Shown piece by piece: positions 1 to 9,949 of a stretch of 53,156 nt of DNA. The notes beneath the pieces were generated by a model that was not told where the DNA came from, made no database searches, and was given only the letters and a program-made list of their open reading frames with translations. How positions within the stretch are numbered: position 1 is the first letter of the stretch; each line of letters begins with the position of its first letter. Origin of the DNA: Nemertoderma westbladi. Its lineage: Eukaryota; Xenacoelomorpha; Nemertodermatida; Nemertodermatidae. The translations under genes were made by a program, and so were the position numbers. The DNA is taken from assembly GCA_032718475.1 (NCBI GenBank), contig JAUCBJ010006577.1, forward strand, positions 1 to 53,156, in the 5' to 3' direction.

Positions 1-291
1 GGTAATCAATATAAATCTATCCCGCAAGATAATAATAGGCATACGGAGTATGTGAGGAACTCTTGGAGACATGCCCCAGAATCATCTCGACACCAAAGTC
101 AAACATACCAGCAGTATCAGAAGCACAGAGTGAGTAGACATGATTATCCACATCAACACTTCCCAAACCCTCATCTAAGAGACCAATCTGAACATACCTC
201 GTACCCCAGTAATGACCAATGTGACATAACCTATGACAACAGGTATTACAACCGATCCAACAGAAGTCATATGGCTAGGAATCGTTTTTAA
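1..291 (+). CDS. possible 3' terminal exon of an unknown protein
   Basis: The frame is open from base 1 and ends at TAA (289-291), giving about 96 residues. The peptide is very hydrophilic and rich in His, Gln, Asn, Ser, Arg and Tyr. It has no ATG near its left edge, so if real it is the last exon of a plus-strand gene entering from outside the window. I recognise no domain. The low-complexity composition means it could also be a chance open frame. An AATAAA-like polyadenylation signal lies several hundred bases downstream. Confidence 0.25.
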   Translation, partial: GNQYKSIPQDNNRHTEYVRNSWRHAPESSRHQSQTYQQYQKHRVSRHDYPHQHFPNPHLRDQSEHTSYPSNDQCDITYDNRYYNRSNRSHMARNRF

Positions 292-1383
292 GCTGGCTCC
301 GAGTATCACAACTGGAGACCTAAATTTCAAAAATGCTGGAAATACGTGTAATATTTTGCAGAGAAGTGAAATCAGTCGCCATAGGTAGCATATGAAGGAT
401 GATTTGCAACATGACAGCAAATTCTATTAAGTTCTAGAACAATGTCAGTGAATCTACCTTTGACTAAAAAAAAAATGTAAAATTAAACGTTGAATATATG
501 CTAGATACTATTTTCAGTTAATAAGTTTGTGAAGAATTTTAAGTTAATATTTTTTCTGTAGCATGATGCTTGGTTTTCAACATATATACAGTAAGTTTAT
601 TATTTTTTAGTAAAAAATAGATGATTACAGCAGTATCGCATTTACTGACGAAATTTCATATTTTTAAATAAATATAACAGTACTTACTCAGTTTTTAAGA
701 CTTGCATTTTAATTTTCACATTTTTTACTCAAAATAGATAGATAGACAATTTGTTGTCAAAGAATAGTTAAGGAATGTCTCGCAAAGTTTATTCATGGGA
801 TTTTTCAGTGAATCTAATTTCGCAATAAAAAAATGTCAAATTAATAGTGCTAAAACCCAGCATCACTCTGTAGAACCAATATATTATAAAAAAAATGTAA
901 TATACTATATTAACACTGACACATTGACTTACCTACACATAGTTGCAACACTACAGTGTATACATGAGACATTGTTTCATAATGTTACATATCGAATAAC
1001 ACTTACTGCTATATCTAGCACATACTCACAACAATCAATACCCTACATCTAAACATTAATTATCATTCCATCTTATATTCAAACGTAATTAACCTGTCAA
1101 TATTGTACTGATACTGTATGTAGAACAAGTAAATTATTATTATTAGTTAGATGTATTTCGTATTAATTAATATGCATTTTATGCTATCGAAATCATTAGA
1201 ATAATTGGATCTCGTTGGTAACATATGCTATAGTATAGAATTCAATGAACAATAATTTATAATTGATACTACCACAAGTTATTTGTAAACATCTGCGACC
1301 AGTTATGATGAATAAATCGATATTGAATAATTATTACTTGGCATTCAACAGCTATAACTCGGATATTTATCGCCTTTTTCTCT
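292..1383. other. AT-rich non-coding stretch
   Basis: Strongly AT-rich with many short A and T runs. Short open frames are present but none has composition or motifs suggesting a protein. No repeat structure was seen. Confidence 0.5.
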
Positions 1384-1494
1384 CGAGGTTGGGTGGAAGA
1401 GTGAGTGGTGAGTTGTGAGGAGTTATAACAGTCCCGAGTTCGAACCCAGTTGAATATTTTGTTATCTGAAAAATTGCGAAATTAAATTTAGTTA

Positions 1495-1775
1495 CTGGTG
1501 AAAAATTGCGAAATGAAAAATAGTAGAAGTTACCTATAGACACCTCTAGCATCTGTAAAATAAAGGTTGGTGAATATGAAAATACTGGTTGGTGAAAAAT
1601 AGCGATTTGAAAAATAGTAGAAGTTACCTGTAGACACCTCTAGCATCTGTAAGATAAAGGTTGGTGAATATGAAAATAATGGTTGGTGAAAAATAGCGAA
1701 AATGAAAAATAGTAGACGTTACCTGATGCTAAGTGTAGACACCCGAACACCTGTAAAATAAAGGTTGGTGATTGG
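1495..1775. repeat. tandem repeat, about 93 bp x 3
   Basis: Three successive units begin near 1495, 1585 and 1679. Each contains a GGTTGGTGAAAAAT block, then GAAAAATAGTAG, then a GTTACCT...GTAGACACC block and AAATAAAGGTTGGTG. The third unit is the most diverged. A short duplicated block, GATTGGAGGAAGGAGTAG, follows near 1771 and 1920. No coding role is visible. Confidence 0.7.
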
Positions 1776-2386
1776 AGGAAGGAGTAGCGTTGGGTGACTA
1801 ATAACGCCTCTAGCGGAATAAGCGGGAACTTGAGAAGTTACCATGGTTACGGTTGAAATGCTGACATCTGATTGGTTGAAATAATAACGACCACTGCTAA
1901 TGGTTGAAATGGTGGCTTCTGATTGGAGGAAGGAGTAGAAATGGACGGTAATGGTGGGCTATGGGTGACTCTGGCGCCGTATCATAGCTTCTTATACTAC
2001 TGTTGTGTACGTCTCTGGTGCTACTAACCTTTAGCACCTTAGTTGCACTGTTGGCACCAATCTGTGGAAGTTGCTAAACTCAATTTACACTCCTACGTAA
2101 TATAGCCGTCACCATGGTTTCTAAATGCTATTTTCCAGGCTTCACGACTTTTCAAATTATTGTATATCTATAGACGAATTCAAAACGCGTCTATACACAG
2201 CGTCTGGAATTGTCTTGGGTTCATTTCTAATTTTTTAAATTTTTAAATTTTCCAAAAATTTTGAAAATAAAATTTTGTTTTGATACCCACCAGACAAAAC
2301 TCAACGCAAATCACCGCAAACCTGCTCCTATGCATTTCCTAGTATTTGCATACGAGGAATGCATACCAAGTGAGTTGCGTCTAATA
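1776..2386. other. 3' flank of Pao/BEL element 1
   Basis: Non-coding DNA downstream of the minus-strand integrase ORF of element 1. If that element has a 3' LTR it should lie here, but no direct repeat was found on the far side of the element (9950-11460). An imperfect hairpin (TATGCATT...AATGCATA arms) occupies 2329-2365, just beyond the ORF end. Confidence 0.4.
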
Positions 2387-3976
2387 CTAATTTTGGTTTG
2401 AGGCAGGAGACAAATTATAATCTCCCGTCTCAATGCGTGTCTCCTCTAATAACACAATATCTTGGACCGGTCGGTCCAAGGTGTGTAAACCATTAGTTTT
2501 ACACTTCTTCGGGTGCGGACACTTGCACCTAATTTTCACAGTGACTGTGCGCACTATGTTTTGCACGTCTGGGTGTATGTGCAAGATAACTCCTGTCTCC
2601 CAATATTTTCTCTTGACAATCGGTTCGGTTATCAATACGTAATCTCCCCTTTGGAGACTCCGAACCGTTTTGTACCACTTTGATCTGGTAGATATGGTGG
2701 GGAGATAATATTCCCGCCAATATTCCCAGAATGTGTACGCAACAAATTGGGTTATTTTCCAGCTTTTACGACTATATAGGTCGGCACTAATGGGTTCTGA
2801 TGCCGGCACAAGAAATGCTGGACTCTGCATTAGCAAATGATTCGGCGTTAATGCAACACCGTCTGGCAACATAGCTATCGGCCTCAAGTTTAGGGTATGC
2901 TCGATTTCGCTGAAAGCTGTGACCAGTTCGTCGTCGGTAAGTTGTTTGTTTACAGGCAACGTCTTAGCAATGGCCTGCTTTATGGAACGTACCAAACGCT
3001 CCCAACTTCCTCCTCTCCAAGGACTTTCTGGAGTATTGAATCTCCACTCTACTCTTTGCGGCAAAAGTGCTGCAGAAATTTCTTTATTCTGCGCTGCTCT
3101 GTGAGCCGTGTCCAACTCGCTATTCCCTCCGACAAAGTTTGTACCCTTATCAGAGTAGAACGCCTTTACTAGTCCTCTCCTGGCCATAAATCTCTTTAAG
3201 GCCAGGAGCAGAGATTTGGTTGACATGTCTGCCACACGCTCGATATGTATGGCTCTACTAGCCATGCATGTCAGTAGCAGGCCCCATTGCTTGTGGGTCA
3301 GCCGTCCACTCTTTGCCTCAATCGGAACAAAACAATCCACCCCTGTATTTGTAAAAGGTGGGTCATATGCCTGCACTCTCGCTTCCGGGAGTTCAGCCAT
3401 CTCCTGTTCCAATACTCTGGTGTTCACCCTCTTGCAAACCAGACAGGCGTCGTACATAGTACCTACTGCCCTGCTTGGCTGCAATAGAATGAATCGCTGT
3501 CTCGCTGCCGACAAACAGTGTAACTTTCCCGCGTGATGCAACCTGTTGTGTATATCCCATAGAATCGCTCTTTGCAATTCTATTGGGTGACTAGGGATTA
3601 TCACTGGGAACCTAAACTGTGAGTTTATGTCGACAGTCTGGATTCTCGATCTATGACAAATCAAACCCTTATGGATTAATGGACTCCATTTTCTAAGGGG
3701 TTTATAGAGAACTGGTCGTTGAGCCGATAATAGATGGAATTCTTTTGGGAAGGCACACATTTGATAATGTTTCAAATGCTTTAATTCCGCTTGATCAATC
3801 TCATCCTCTGTCAGAGGTTGTTTCAATTTCCGAATTCGCTCACTATTAGTGCTCATTTGTTCTCCCAAATGTTCCGAATGTTTTATACAAAGGTACGAAA
3901 TGTATCGGCTTAACCACGCAGTTCTTTTACAAATTGCAGCCAAGAGGCAGACGAATTTAGTAATTTGTCAAAAATA
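2387..3976 (-). pseudogene. Pao/BEL integrase region of element 1
   Basis: This segment continues the pol frame of the ORF ending at 3977, separated by TAG and TGA three codons apart. It encodes the post-RNase H region, an H2C2 zinc-binding segment (His-His near the start and CLVCKR), and an integrase core. The catalytic aspartates lie in TGVDCF and YSDKGTNFVGG and the glutamate in GGSWERL, with about 50 residues between the second Asp and Glu. A DUF5641-like C-terminal domain ends at the stop at 2387. The first Met in the open frame is not a convincing independent start. All three catalytic acids remain; the defect is the two stops upstream. Confidence 0.88.
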
Positions 3977-6900
3977 CTATGGCTCTAATGCCAGCGACGG
4001 TTGTCCGCTAACTAATGGAAGTTTCGAATCCAAACCCACAGGTTTGGAAACCAAAGGCTCCATTATGTCGGTCATTTTCTGTCCGTCACTTACCAACTGT
4101 GACCCTCGGGTAGTCTGTAAGGGTGGTTTTACGTCATAACTTACCCTTCCTGACCTAGTAGTCACGTAAGTCTGTAGGTCTGACAGGTCTCCAGGCCGCT
4201 CCAATGACTCTTCAGGCCGCTCCAATGACTCTTCAGGCCGCTCCAATGACTTAAGTTTGGCTTTCGACTTTGACTTAGAGACTTTCTCCATCTTGACTTC
4301 TGCATCTTCTGGCATCGGATTGGTCACTATCTTTAGTCGCTCTGGCCAATGTTCCTGTGTCCTTGTTAGAAAATCAGGTCCATGCAACCAAAACTCCTGC
4401 GACTCTTCATGACAGAATTCCGCCGGCATTGCACCTCTCGAAGTTATGTCGGCCGGGTTTAACACTCCCGGACAATGTCTCCATTGTTCCTTCGTCGAAA
4501 AGTCGACGATCTGAGCGCGTCTGTTGGCCACAAATGTCTTTAGTGCAATATTGTCGGCCGGATTGTATACTAACACTAAGGATGCGTCCGTCCAATAGAA
4601 TAAGGTCAATGTCGTGTCTAACTCCTCTGTTATCTGCTTACTTACCTCGACTGAAACTACTGCCACCTGTAACTCTGCACGAGGGACAGTCATGTATTTG
4701 ACCGGCATTTTCTTTGATCTAGAAGTCACAAAGGCCGTCTCAAATTTATCCTGACTTACTTCTCGGCGAAGGTAGGCTACCATACCAAAGCCGGTGTCAC
4801 TTGCGTCACTGAACAAGTGAAGTTCGAGATCAGCTGGGAATACCAGCTGATTCGGAAAGTAGGAATGGGGTACATCTATATTTTTCAATAGATGCAACTC
4901 GGCTTCCCACTCTCTCCACTGCTTTGCATGTATAGGAGATATTGGTTCGTCCCACTCTAGGTTGGATAACCAAATTTTCCTCATGCACGCTAGTGCCTGT
5001 AATATTACCGGACTGATAAAGTTCATCGGGTCAAATAGTCTACTCAATGTCGATAAGCAAATTCTCTTAGTCAAAACTTTGTCTGGACTACTGGGCTCAA
5101 ATCTAACTCTTACCTGGAACTTGTCCATGTTCGGGTTCCAAGCGAGTCCCAGTACTCGCGCCATAGGGATGGGTTCTACCCCCAATTCAATGTCTCCGCT
5201 CCCGCGATCCTTTACCGGGAACGATTCTAATAGGGCCTCCGAGTTAGTAGTGAACTTGGTCAGAGGAAAACCCCCTGTAGCCAAGCATTCCTGCAGGCCG
5301 TGAGCCACTTCTATGGCTTGTTCCGCTGTGTCCTTGGACACCAATCCGTCGTCCATGTTGAAGTTTCTCAATATAGACTCGATAACCTCTACTGGATACT
5401 TACCAATCTGGGCCGTTGCCGTTTTCTTTAGAACAAACAGCGTGCCATTTGGACTATCGTGGGCACCAAATATCCTAACGTACATTTGATATGTAACCAC
5501 TGGGCCGGATAAGTCTTCATTCTCAAACCAGAGAAATCGAAGGCTATCCTGGTCTGCCTTACAGGCTCTTACCTGGTGGAACATCGCCTCGATGTCACAA
5601 GTAAATGCGAATCGCTGCTGTCTAAAACGCAACAATATTCCTATCAAATAATTATTCAGGTTGGGTCCATCCATCAACTCTGAATTCAGGGACATACCTC
5701 TGTAGACTGCTGCGCAGTCGTTGACTACTCGGACTTTGTCAGGCTTGTCAGGGTGAGTCACATAGTGGTGTGGGAGGTAATAAGTCTGGTCTGTCACTAA
5801 GTCAGGGTCCTCTACCTTCCCAGCAAATACCTTGGCAAAATAGTTGTTGATCTGGGCGCAATACTTCTCCCTAATGTCCGGATTCTTCAACAACCGAGCC
5901 CTTACTCCGTTCAATCTTTTCAAGGCTAAGCTGTAGTTGTTCTCCAACTTAGGAGGTTGTCGACGCCACAACATTCCAACTTCAAAATGTTCAGTCGGTA
6001 GCAGACGTATGGTATCTTCCATCATCTCCAGCGACCGTTTCTCATCAGTAGACATGGCTAGGTCATATCCACCGGGTTCCATTGCGTCCCTATCCAGCCA
6101 TTCGACGGTTCTGGTTCCTGTCTCGAGGTCCTGGCGTATCAATTCCTTCTGCAATTCCTCCTCACTGTATTGGAAAATGTCGAGGTCTCGATATTTAGCC
6201 ACTTGACCCTCCACTATGTCGGTATAAGTCAAAACGTTACTCAGATAAGTAGCGTGGGCCGCTGAACCAGACCCACGGGTCTGATAACAGTAGTCCTCGG
6301 GTTCACTATCTGTCCGGTCGTTATGAAGTGGTTCCGACAACCTAACATTATCGGGAATCAACTCCTTGTCCGACTCGCTAACGTCACTATAATGGTCAAT
6401 ACAGGTTCTCCTAAACTCGTCTATGTCTGGTAGTTCTACTAACGGTGGTTCAGTTATAGGCTGTAATCCGTCGTATCTATCCATTGGCTTGTCGCCACCT
6501 GTAAACTCATAAGACATGGGTACTCGTGTATACCAACCTAATATAGTCCTATGGGGATGTGGTCCATTTACATGCGGCTCAGCTGGTCTCGTTTCCCATA
6601 TCTGGTGTGCGATCAGCTGTTCTGCACCAATTAACATAGAAACATTCCTATAACCTACCTGGTGTCTTGGTACTCTGAGTTTGTCAAAATACTCCTGTGC
6701 TATGGGACTCATCGGTGGCACCTTACCTAACTGCCTGCCGAACCCCTTCATAGCTAGACACTTAAATCCGTCCAATGGCAAAGCTCTCTGTTCTTGTCGA
6801 GTGTGCTGGTCTCTCGGAAGTAGGGAGTCTAGTTCTACCGAAATTCTGTGTCCCTTGAGGTCTCCTACCCCGTGCATAGACTTTAACTCTATTTGGATTT

Positions 6901-8296
6901 CCTCGGCGTCCTGGAAGCTAGAAACGGTTCTCGCCACTTCCTCGTCGATATAAGATAATGTGGACGCAGTGTCCAACATCACATATATTCGCTTCGATCC
7001 CTTATCGCCAGTAAGATTCACCAGAATCACGCTAAATATTTCCGACGTGGCCGATGATAAATACGTCCGCGCGCTGGTCGATGAACTATCCGCAGTGAAA
7101 CCTTGGCAGGTCACTTCTCTCGCGCTCGACTCGCCATCCTCGTCCGACGAACCTGGTTGATAACCATCGTCCTGAATGCCGGTGTACGTATTTCTTCTTA
7201 TCGATACAGGTTCTCTGCTCCCCTTCCTTTGAGGATTTCGCTGTAAGTAACGGTCCGTTGGGGTATGGAAATCCGCATGTAGCAACTTGTGATGTAATCT
7301 GCCGCATTCCATGCATCCGTCCTTGCTGTTCGGGCACTGCCACCGTACATGACCTGGCGCAAGACATGCCCAACAGGTGTCCAACGTCCGCACTTGAACT
7401 CTTCTCTGTTCCGAAGTTAATTCTTTGAACCGTCTGCAACTATCTAACTTATGGTCGTCAGATCTTACCTCCTTTAGTAAGCAGTATTGGCAACCTACAA
7501 ATCCATCCGGCAACTCCTGTTGCTTTAACCAAGGTCTATCTAACCGCTCACCTGACCATACTCGCGAGTCTGATCTAAAGGCTGGGGTACTCGAATTATA
7601 TCTGTCTACTGAGTTAAATGTCACAGTGGTCCTGTCATCGTCAAAACTTACCATAGACTTACCGGTAACAGATTTAGACTCTCTCATATTCTCCTCTGAG
7701 AAGTTTGATTTCATCTCTGCTACTGCGTCTGTGGCTATCATGTCATGAATATGTTGAAGTGTCAACACCTTACCTTGACCTTCCAACTTATTCTCTAATT
7801 TGCGCCATTTCTGTCTGTAACGCATGTTTAAACGTCTTATTACGCTCTTCAAAACTTCGGCGTGATCACCATGATGAGGTAGATTCACCGTCCTTAAGAT
7901 GTCTAATGCGTTCGAAATAGCGTTCGCTAAATTCAACAGCTCTAACGGAGTTGTAATCCTTCCGCCCTTACCCAAGTCTTCTACTATTGACTGTGCCATC
8001 TTGGTTTTATTCCCATAGATGTCGCTAAGCGTCTTCATTGCTAACTCGAATGCTCTTTCATTGCCGACGAAGTTGTCAGCAATGGCTCTAGGTTCTCGAT
8101 GGAGCATTTGAAGCAAATAGTTGAACTTATCGTTGGGAGTAAAGGTGCTGTTGGTCAGCTGTTCGTCGACATAGGTTTTGAACATCCTCCAATGCTTATG
8201 GTTGCCCATAAACTTCTGGGGTTGTTGCGTCGGCAGTCCTTGCCTGGCAGCAAACTTACCTATGTCTCTAAGGGTTGCGTCGTTCCGGGTTAACAA
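3977..8296 (-). CDS. Pao/BEL gag-pol polyprotein core of element 1
   Basis: A 1439-codon open frame. DUF1759-like gag domain at about residues 20-170. Cys/His knuckles at about 270-345 (CQYC, CWAC...C, CMEC...H). Protease motif VMLDTASTLSYID near 440. Reverse transcriptase about 820-1010, where the usual Y-x-D-D reads N-M-D-D (near residue 980). RNase H from about 1155 (FSDASDTGFG) to QWRHCPGVLNPAD near 1270. The last ~80 residues are Lys/Ser/Glu-rich with a 7-residue triplication, then a TAG stop. The first codon is TTG; the frame is open back to about 8375 and overlaps the upstream gag ORF, so translation must enter by frameshift or splicing. The Tyr-to-Asn change in the RT box suggests inactivity. 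Confidence 0.92.
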   Translation of the reverse strand: MLTRNDATLRDIGKFAARQGLPTQQPQKFMGNHKHWRMFKTYVDEQLTNSTFTPNDKFNYLLQMLHREPRAIADNFVGNERAFELAMKTLSDIYGNKTKMAQSIVEDLGKGGRITTPLELLNLANAISNALDILRTVNLPHHGDHAEVLKSVIRRLNMRYRQKWRKLENKLEGQGKVLTLQHIHDMIATDAVAEMKSNFSEENMRESKSVTGKSMVSFDDDRTTVTFNSVDRYNSSTPAFRSDSRVWSGERLDRPWLKQQELPDGFVGCQYCLLKEVRSDDHKLDSCRRFKELTSEQRRVQVRTLDTCWACLAPGHVRWQCPNSKDGCMECGRLHHKLLHADFHTPTDRYLQRNPQRKGSREPVSIRRNTYTGIQDDGYQPGSSDEDGESSAREVTCQGFTADSSSTSARTYLSSATSEIFSVILVNLTGDKGSKRIYVMLDTASTLSYIDEEVARTVSSFQDAEEIQIELKSMHGVGDLKGHRISVELDSLLPRDQHTRQEQRALPLDGFKCLAMKGFGRQLGKVPPMSPIAQEYFDKLRVPRHQVGYRNVSMLIGAEQLIAHQIWETRPAEPHVNGPHPHRTILGWYTRVPMSYEFTGGDKPMDRYDGLQPITEPPLVELPDIDEFRRTCIDHYSDVSESDKELIPDNVRLSEPLHNDRTDSEPEDYCYQTRGSGSAAHATYLSNVLTYTDIVEGQVAKYRDLDIFQYSEEELQKELIRQDLETGTRTVEWLDRDAMEPGGYDLAMSTDEKRSLEMMEDTIRLLPTEHFEVGMLWRRQPPKLENNYSLALKRLNGVRARLLKNPDIREKYCAQINNYFAKVFAGKVEDPDLVTDQTYYLPHHYVTHPDKPDKVRVVNDCAAVYRGMSLNSELMDGPNLNNYLIGILLRFRQQRFAFTCDIEAMFHQVRACKADQDSLRFLWFENEDLSGPVVTYQMYVRIFGAHDSPNGTLFVLKKTATAQIGKYPVEVIESILRNFNMDDGLVSKDTAEQAIEVAHGLQECLATGGFPLTKFTTNSEALLESFPVKDRGSGDIELGVEPIPMARVLGLAWNPNMDKFQVRVRFEPSSPDKVLTKRICLSTLSRLFDPMNFISPVILQALACMRKIWLSNLEWDEPISPIHAKQWREWEAELHLLKNIDVPHSYFPNQLVFPADLELHLFSDASDTGFGMVAYLRREVSQDKFETAFVTSRSKKMPVKYMTVPRAELQVAVVSVEVSKQITEELDTTLTLFYWTDASLVLVYNPADNIALKTFVANRRAQIVDFSTKEQWRHCPGVLNPADITSRGAMPAEFCHEESQEFWLHGPDFLTRTQEHWPERLKIVTNPMPEDAEVKMEKVSKSKSKAKLKSLERPEESLERPEESLERPGDLSDLQTYVTTRSGRVSYDVKPPLQTTRGSQLVSDGQKMTDIMEPLVSKPVGLDSKLPLVSGQPSLALEP
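4193..4252 (-). repeat. 21-bp triplication encoding SLERPEE units
   Basis: Three near-identical 21-bp units in the linker after RNase H of element 1. Read on the minus strand they give SLERPEE, SLERPEE, SLERPGD. The period is a multiple of three, so the frame is kept. It lies shortly before the stop codons that separate RNase H from integrase. Confidence 0.85.
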
Positions 8297-8301
8297 ATGG
8301 T

Positions 8302-9642
8302 TTAGTTCTGCAGGATTATTAAGTCTGGTCCTTTCCGGGGATTGAGACTTACCTGCTCCGCGTCCGTCCTTCTTTCCTTATAGTTTCGGGACTTCTGATG
8401 TCTCATGTCTTCCTCTTCATCGCTTGAGTCTGTGTCAGTCCTTAGCGCTCGCGTTGGTTTGCGCGCTGAGGCCCTGACCCAAGCCTCTTGTATAAACTTT
8501 TTGGCTGAGTTTTCGAAATTGGGATTATGGATATTCGGGACAGGCGTCCTTACCTGAGGTCTATGTGGTATAGTTGCCTCCGATATGCGTACTCGTTGAC
8601 TAGGTTGGACTTTATCTGACTCAGGCCTACTAGGATTAGAATTACTTCTTACCTGGGCTGCTTCCTTTAACCGTAGGTTACTAAGCATGTCCGTTATAGG
8701 TAGGATGTGCGGCGATATAGCTTGCGCTAAACTAGCACTTAACTCATCCCTCGTAATAAATTCCTGGCTAGGGTTCTGTTGTATAGTCGGCTCTATCTGA
8801 GTAATCCGCTGTCTCTCATATGATCCCTCTTCCGGTTTAACCCGGAAGTTCTCCGTCGAACTGGGTCGGCGCTCCGTCCGCGTATTCCAAACCCGCGGGT
8901 ACGGTTCACCAAATACTCGTCCTGTTGGAGTTTCTCTAAACTCTTCATTCTTGCGTTCAGTATGTAGTGGTGCGGTGTTCTGATGCCGTGGATTCTGCGC
9001 GATAGGTGAAGCACTAATACCAACTGGTGTGCGATATGTAGAGAACGGTTTAGCGATCCGTGTACTCGTAATAACTGGACCGGGTATAGGAATTCTGGTC
9101 GTCGTCGACTCGCGTATAGTCGGAGTTCTCGCTTCCTGTTCGGCCTTCTGCAGTGCGAACAGTTCTCGCAACTCGGTCCCTACACTCGCCCCACATTCTT
9201 CGATCATTCGCATCCCCTTCTCGGCGATTTCATTCGCCTTCCTGGTCCGTTCCTCGCTCTCTAAATTTAATCTCGCACTTTCCAACTGTGCCAGTTTACG
9301 TTCTTCTTCTTCCCTCGCTCGTCTCGCTGCGCTCTCTTCTTCCACGCGCGCCTTCTCTTCATACAACGCCCGTCGCTCATTCTCGATCTCGAGTTTGCGT
9401 TCCTTGCGTTCGCGTTCAAGTTGGAGTTCGCGTTCCTTCTGTTCGCGTTCGTGCTGAAGTTCGCGTTCCTTCTGTTCGCGTTCAAGCTGGAGTTCGCGTT
9501 CAAATTGGAGTTCGCGTTCCTTGCGTTCGCGTTCCGCTTGTTCCCGCTTACCTTTATCTTCCAACTCTCGCAACTTTGCGTCTAACTTATGTGTGCGCTC
9601 CCGTTCCCGCTTGGCTTCCTTCCTTGCTTCCGATGCACGCAA
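8302..9642 (-). CDS. gag N-terminal coiled-coil ORF of element 1
   Basis: A 446-codon frame beginning, after an in-frame TAA, at a non-ATG codon. The first ~150 residues are a highly charged Glu/Arg/Lys/Gln helix with repeated ERELQ-type heptads, predicted to be a coiled coil. The rest is Pro/Ser/Thr/Arg-rich and disordered-looking. It ends at TAA 8302-8304, overlapping the pol frame by about 75 bases in the -1 relation. A perfect donor-like CAGGTAAGT (near 8348) lies in the overlap. I see no canonical slippery heptamer. It most likely encodes the N-terminal part of Gag. Confidence 0.8.
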   Translation of the reverse strand: MRASEARKEAKRERERTHKLDAKLRELEDKGKREQAERERKERELQFERELQLEREQKERELQHEREQKERELQLERERKERKLEIENERRALYEEKARVEEESAARRAREEEERKLAQLESARLNLESEERTRKANEIAEKGMRMIEECGASVGTELRELFALQKAEQEARTPTIRESTTTRIPIPGPVITSTRIAKPFSTYRTPVGISASPIAQNPRHQNTAPLHTERKNEEFRETPTGRVFGEPYPRVWNTRTERRPSSTENFRVKPEEGSYERQRITQIEPTIQQNPSQEFITRDELSASLAQAISPHILPITDMLSNLRLKEAAQVRSNSNPSRPESDKVQPSQRVRISEATIPHRPQVRTPVPNIHNPNFENSAKKFIQEAWVRASARKPTRALRTDTDSSDEEEDMRHQKSRNYKERRTDAEQVSLNPRKGPDLIILQN

Positions 9643-9645
9643 AAC

Positions 9646-9933
9646 TTACGCCTGCTGTTCGTCCAGTCGGCGCCTTCTCTCCTCCGTCAAGTTCTGAGAA
9701 ACAAGGGATCTAGCACATATAACCTTCCCTCGCGCGTGACTAACCTGGGAATCGCCACTGTCTCTAGATGCGTCGTCGGGTGGAGTTAACGTTCTCTGTT
9801 GGATGTTGTCCGTCGTTGGTAGCACCTGGCCCGGTACCACCACTCCACTCTGCATCAGCCAGCCGGTAACTTCCCGTTGATACCTGCGCTCCTCCTTATC
9901 CTGCGTTTCTTCTCGCTCCACTAAGTTTCTCAA
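9646..9933 (-). pseudogene. upstream gag fragment of element 1
   Basis: An open segment of 95 codons in the same frame as the 8302-9642 ORF, separated from it only by one TAA (9646-9648). The frame stays open upstream to about 9985 without a convincing ATG. The product is charged (RRRRLDEQQA just before the stop) and continues as the coiled coil beyond it. The stop sits in a CAGGC-GTAAGT context. It is best read as the Gag N-terminus interrupted by a nonsense change; the true start codon is unresolved. Confidence 0.6.
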
Positions 9934-9949
9934 CTCTGCGTCACCTCTG

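Noticed and set aside
1384-1446. tRNA-like B box (GTTCGAACC) suggesting a tRNA gene or SINE head
   Set aside because: Only a B-box match; no credible A box at the right spacing and no cloverleaf, and the following ~93-bp repeat is not a recognised SINE tail.
1967-1985. TGGCGCC as a possible retroelement primer-binding site
   Set aside because: Not next to any identified LTR end and on the wrong strand for element 1.
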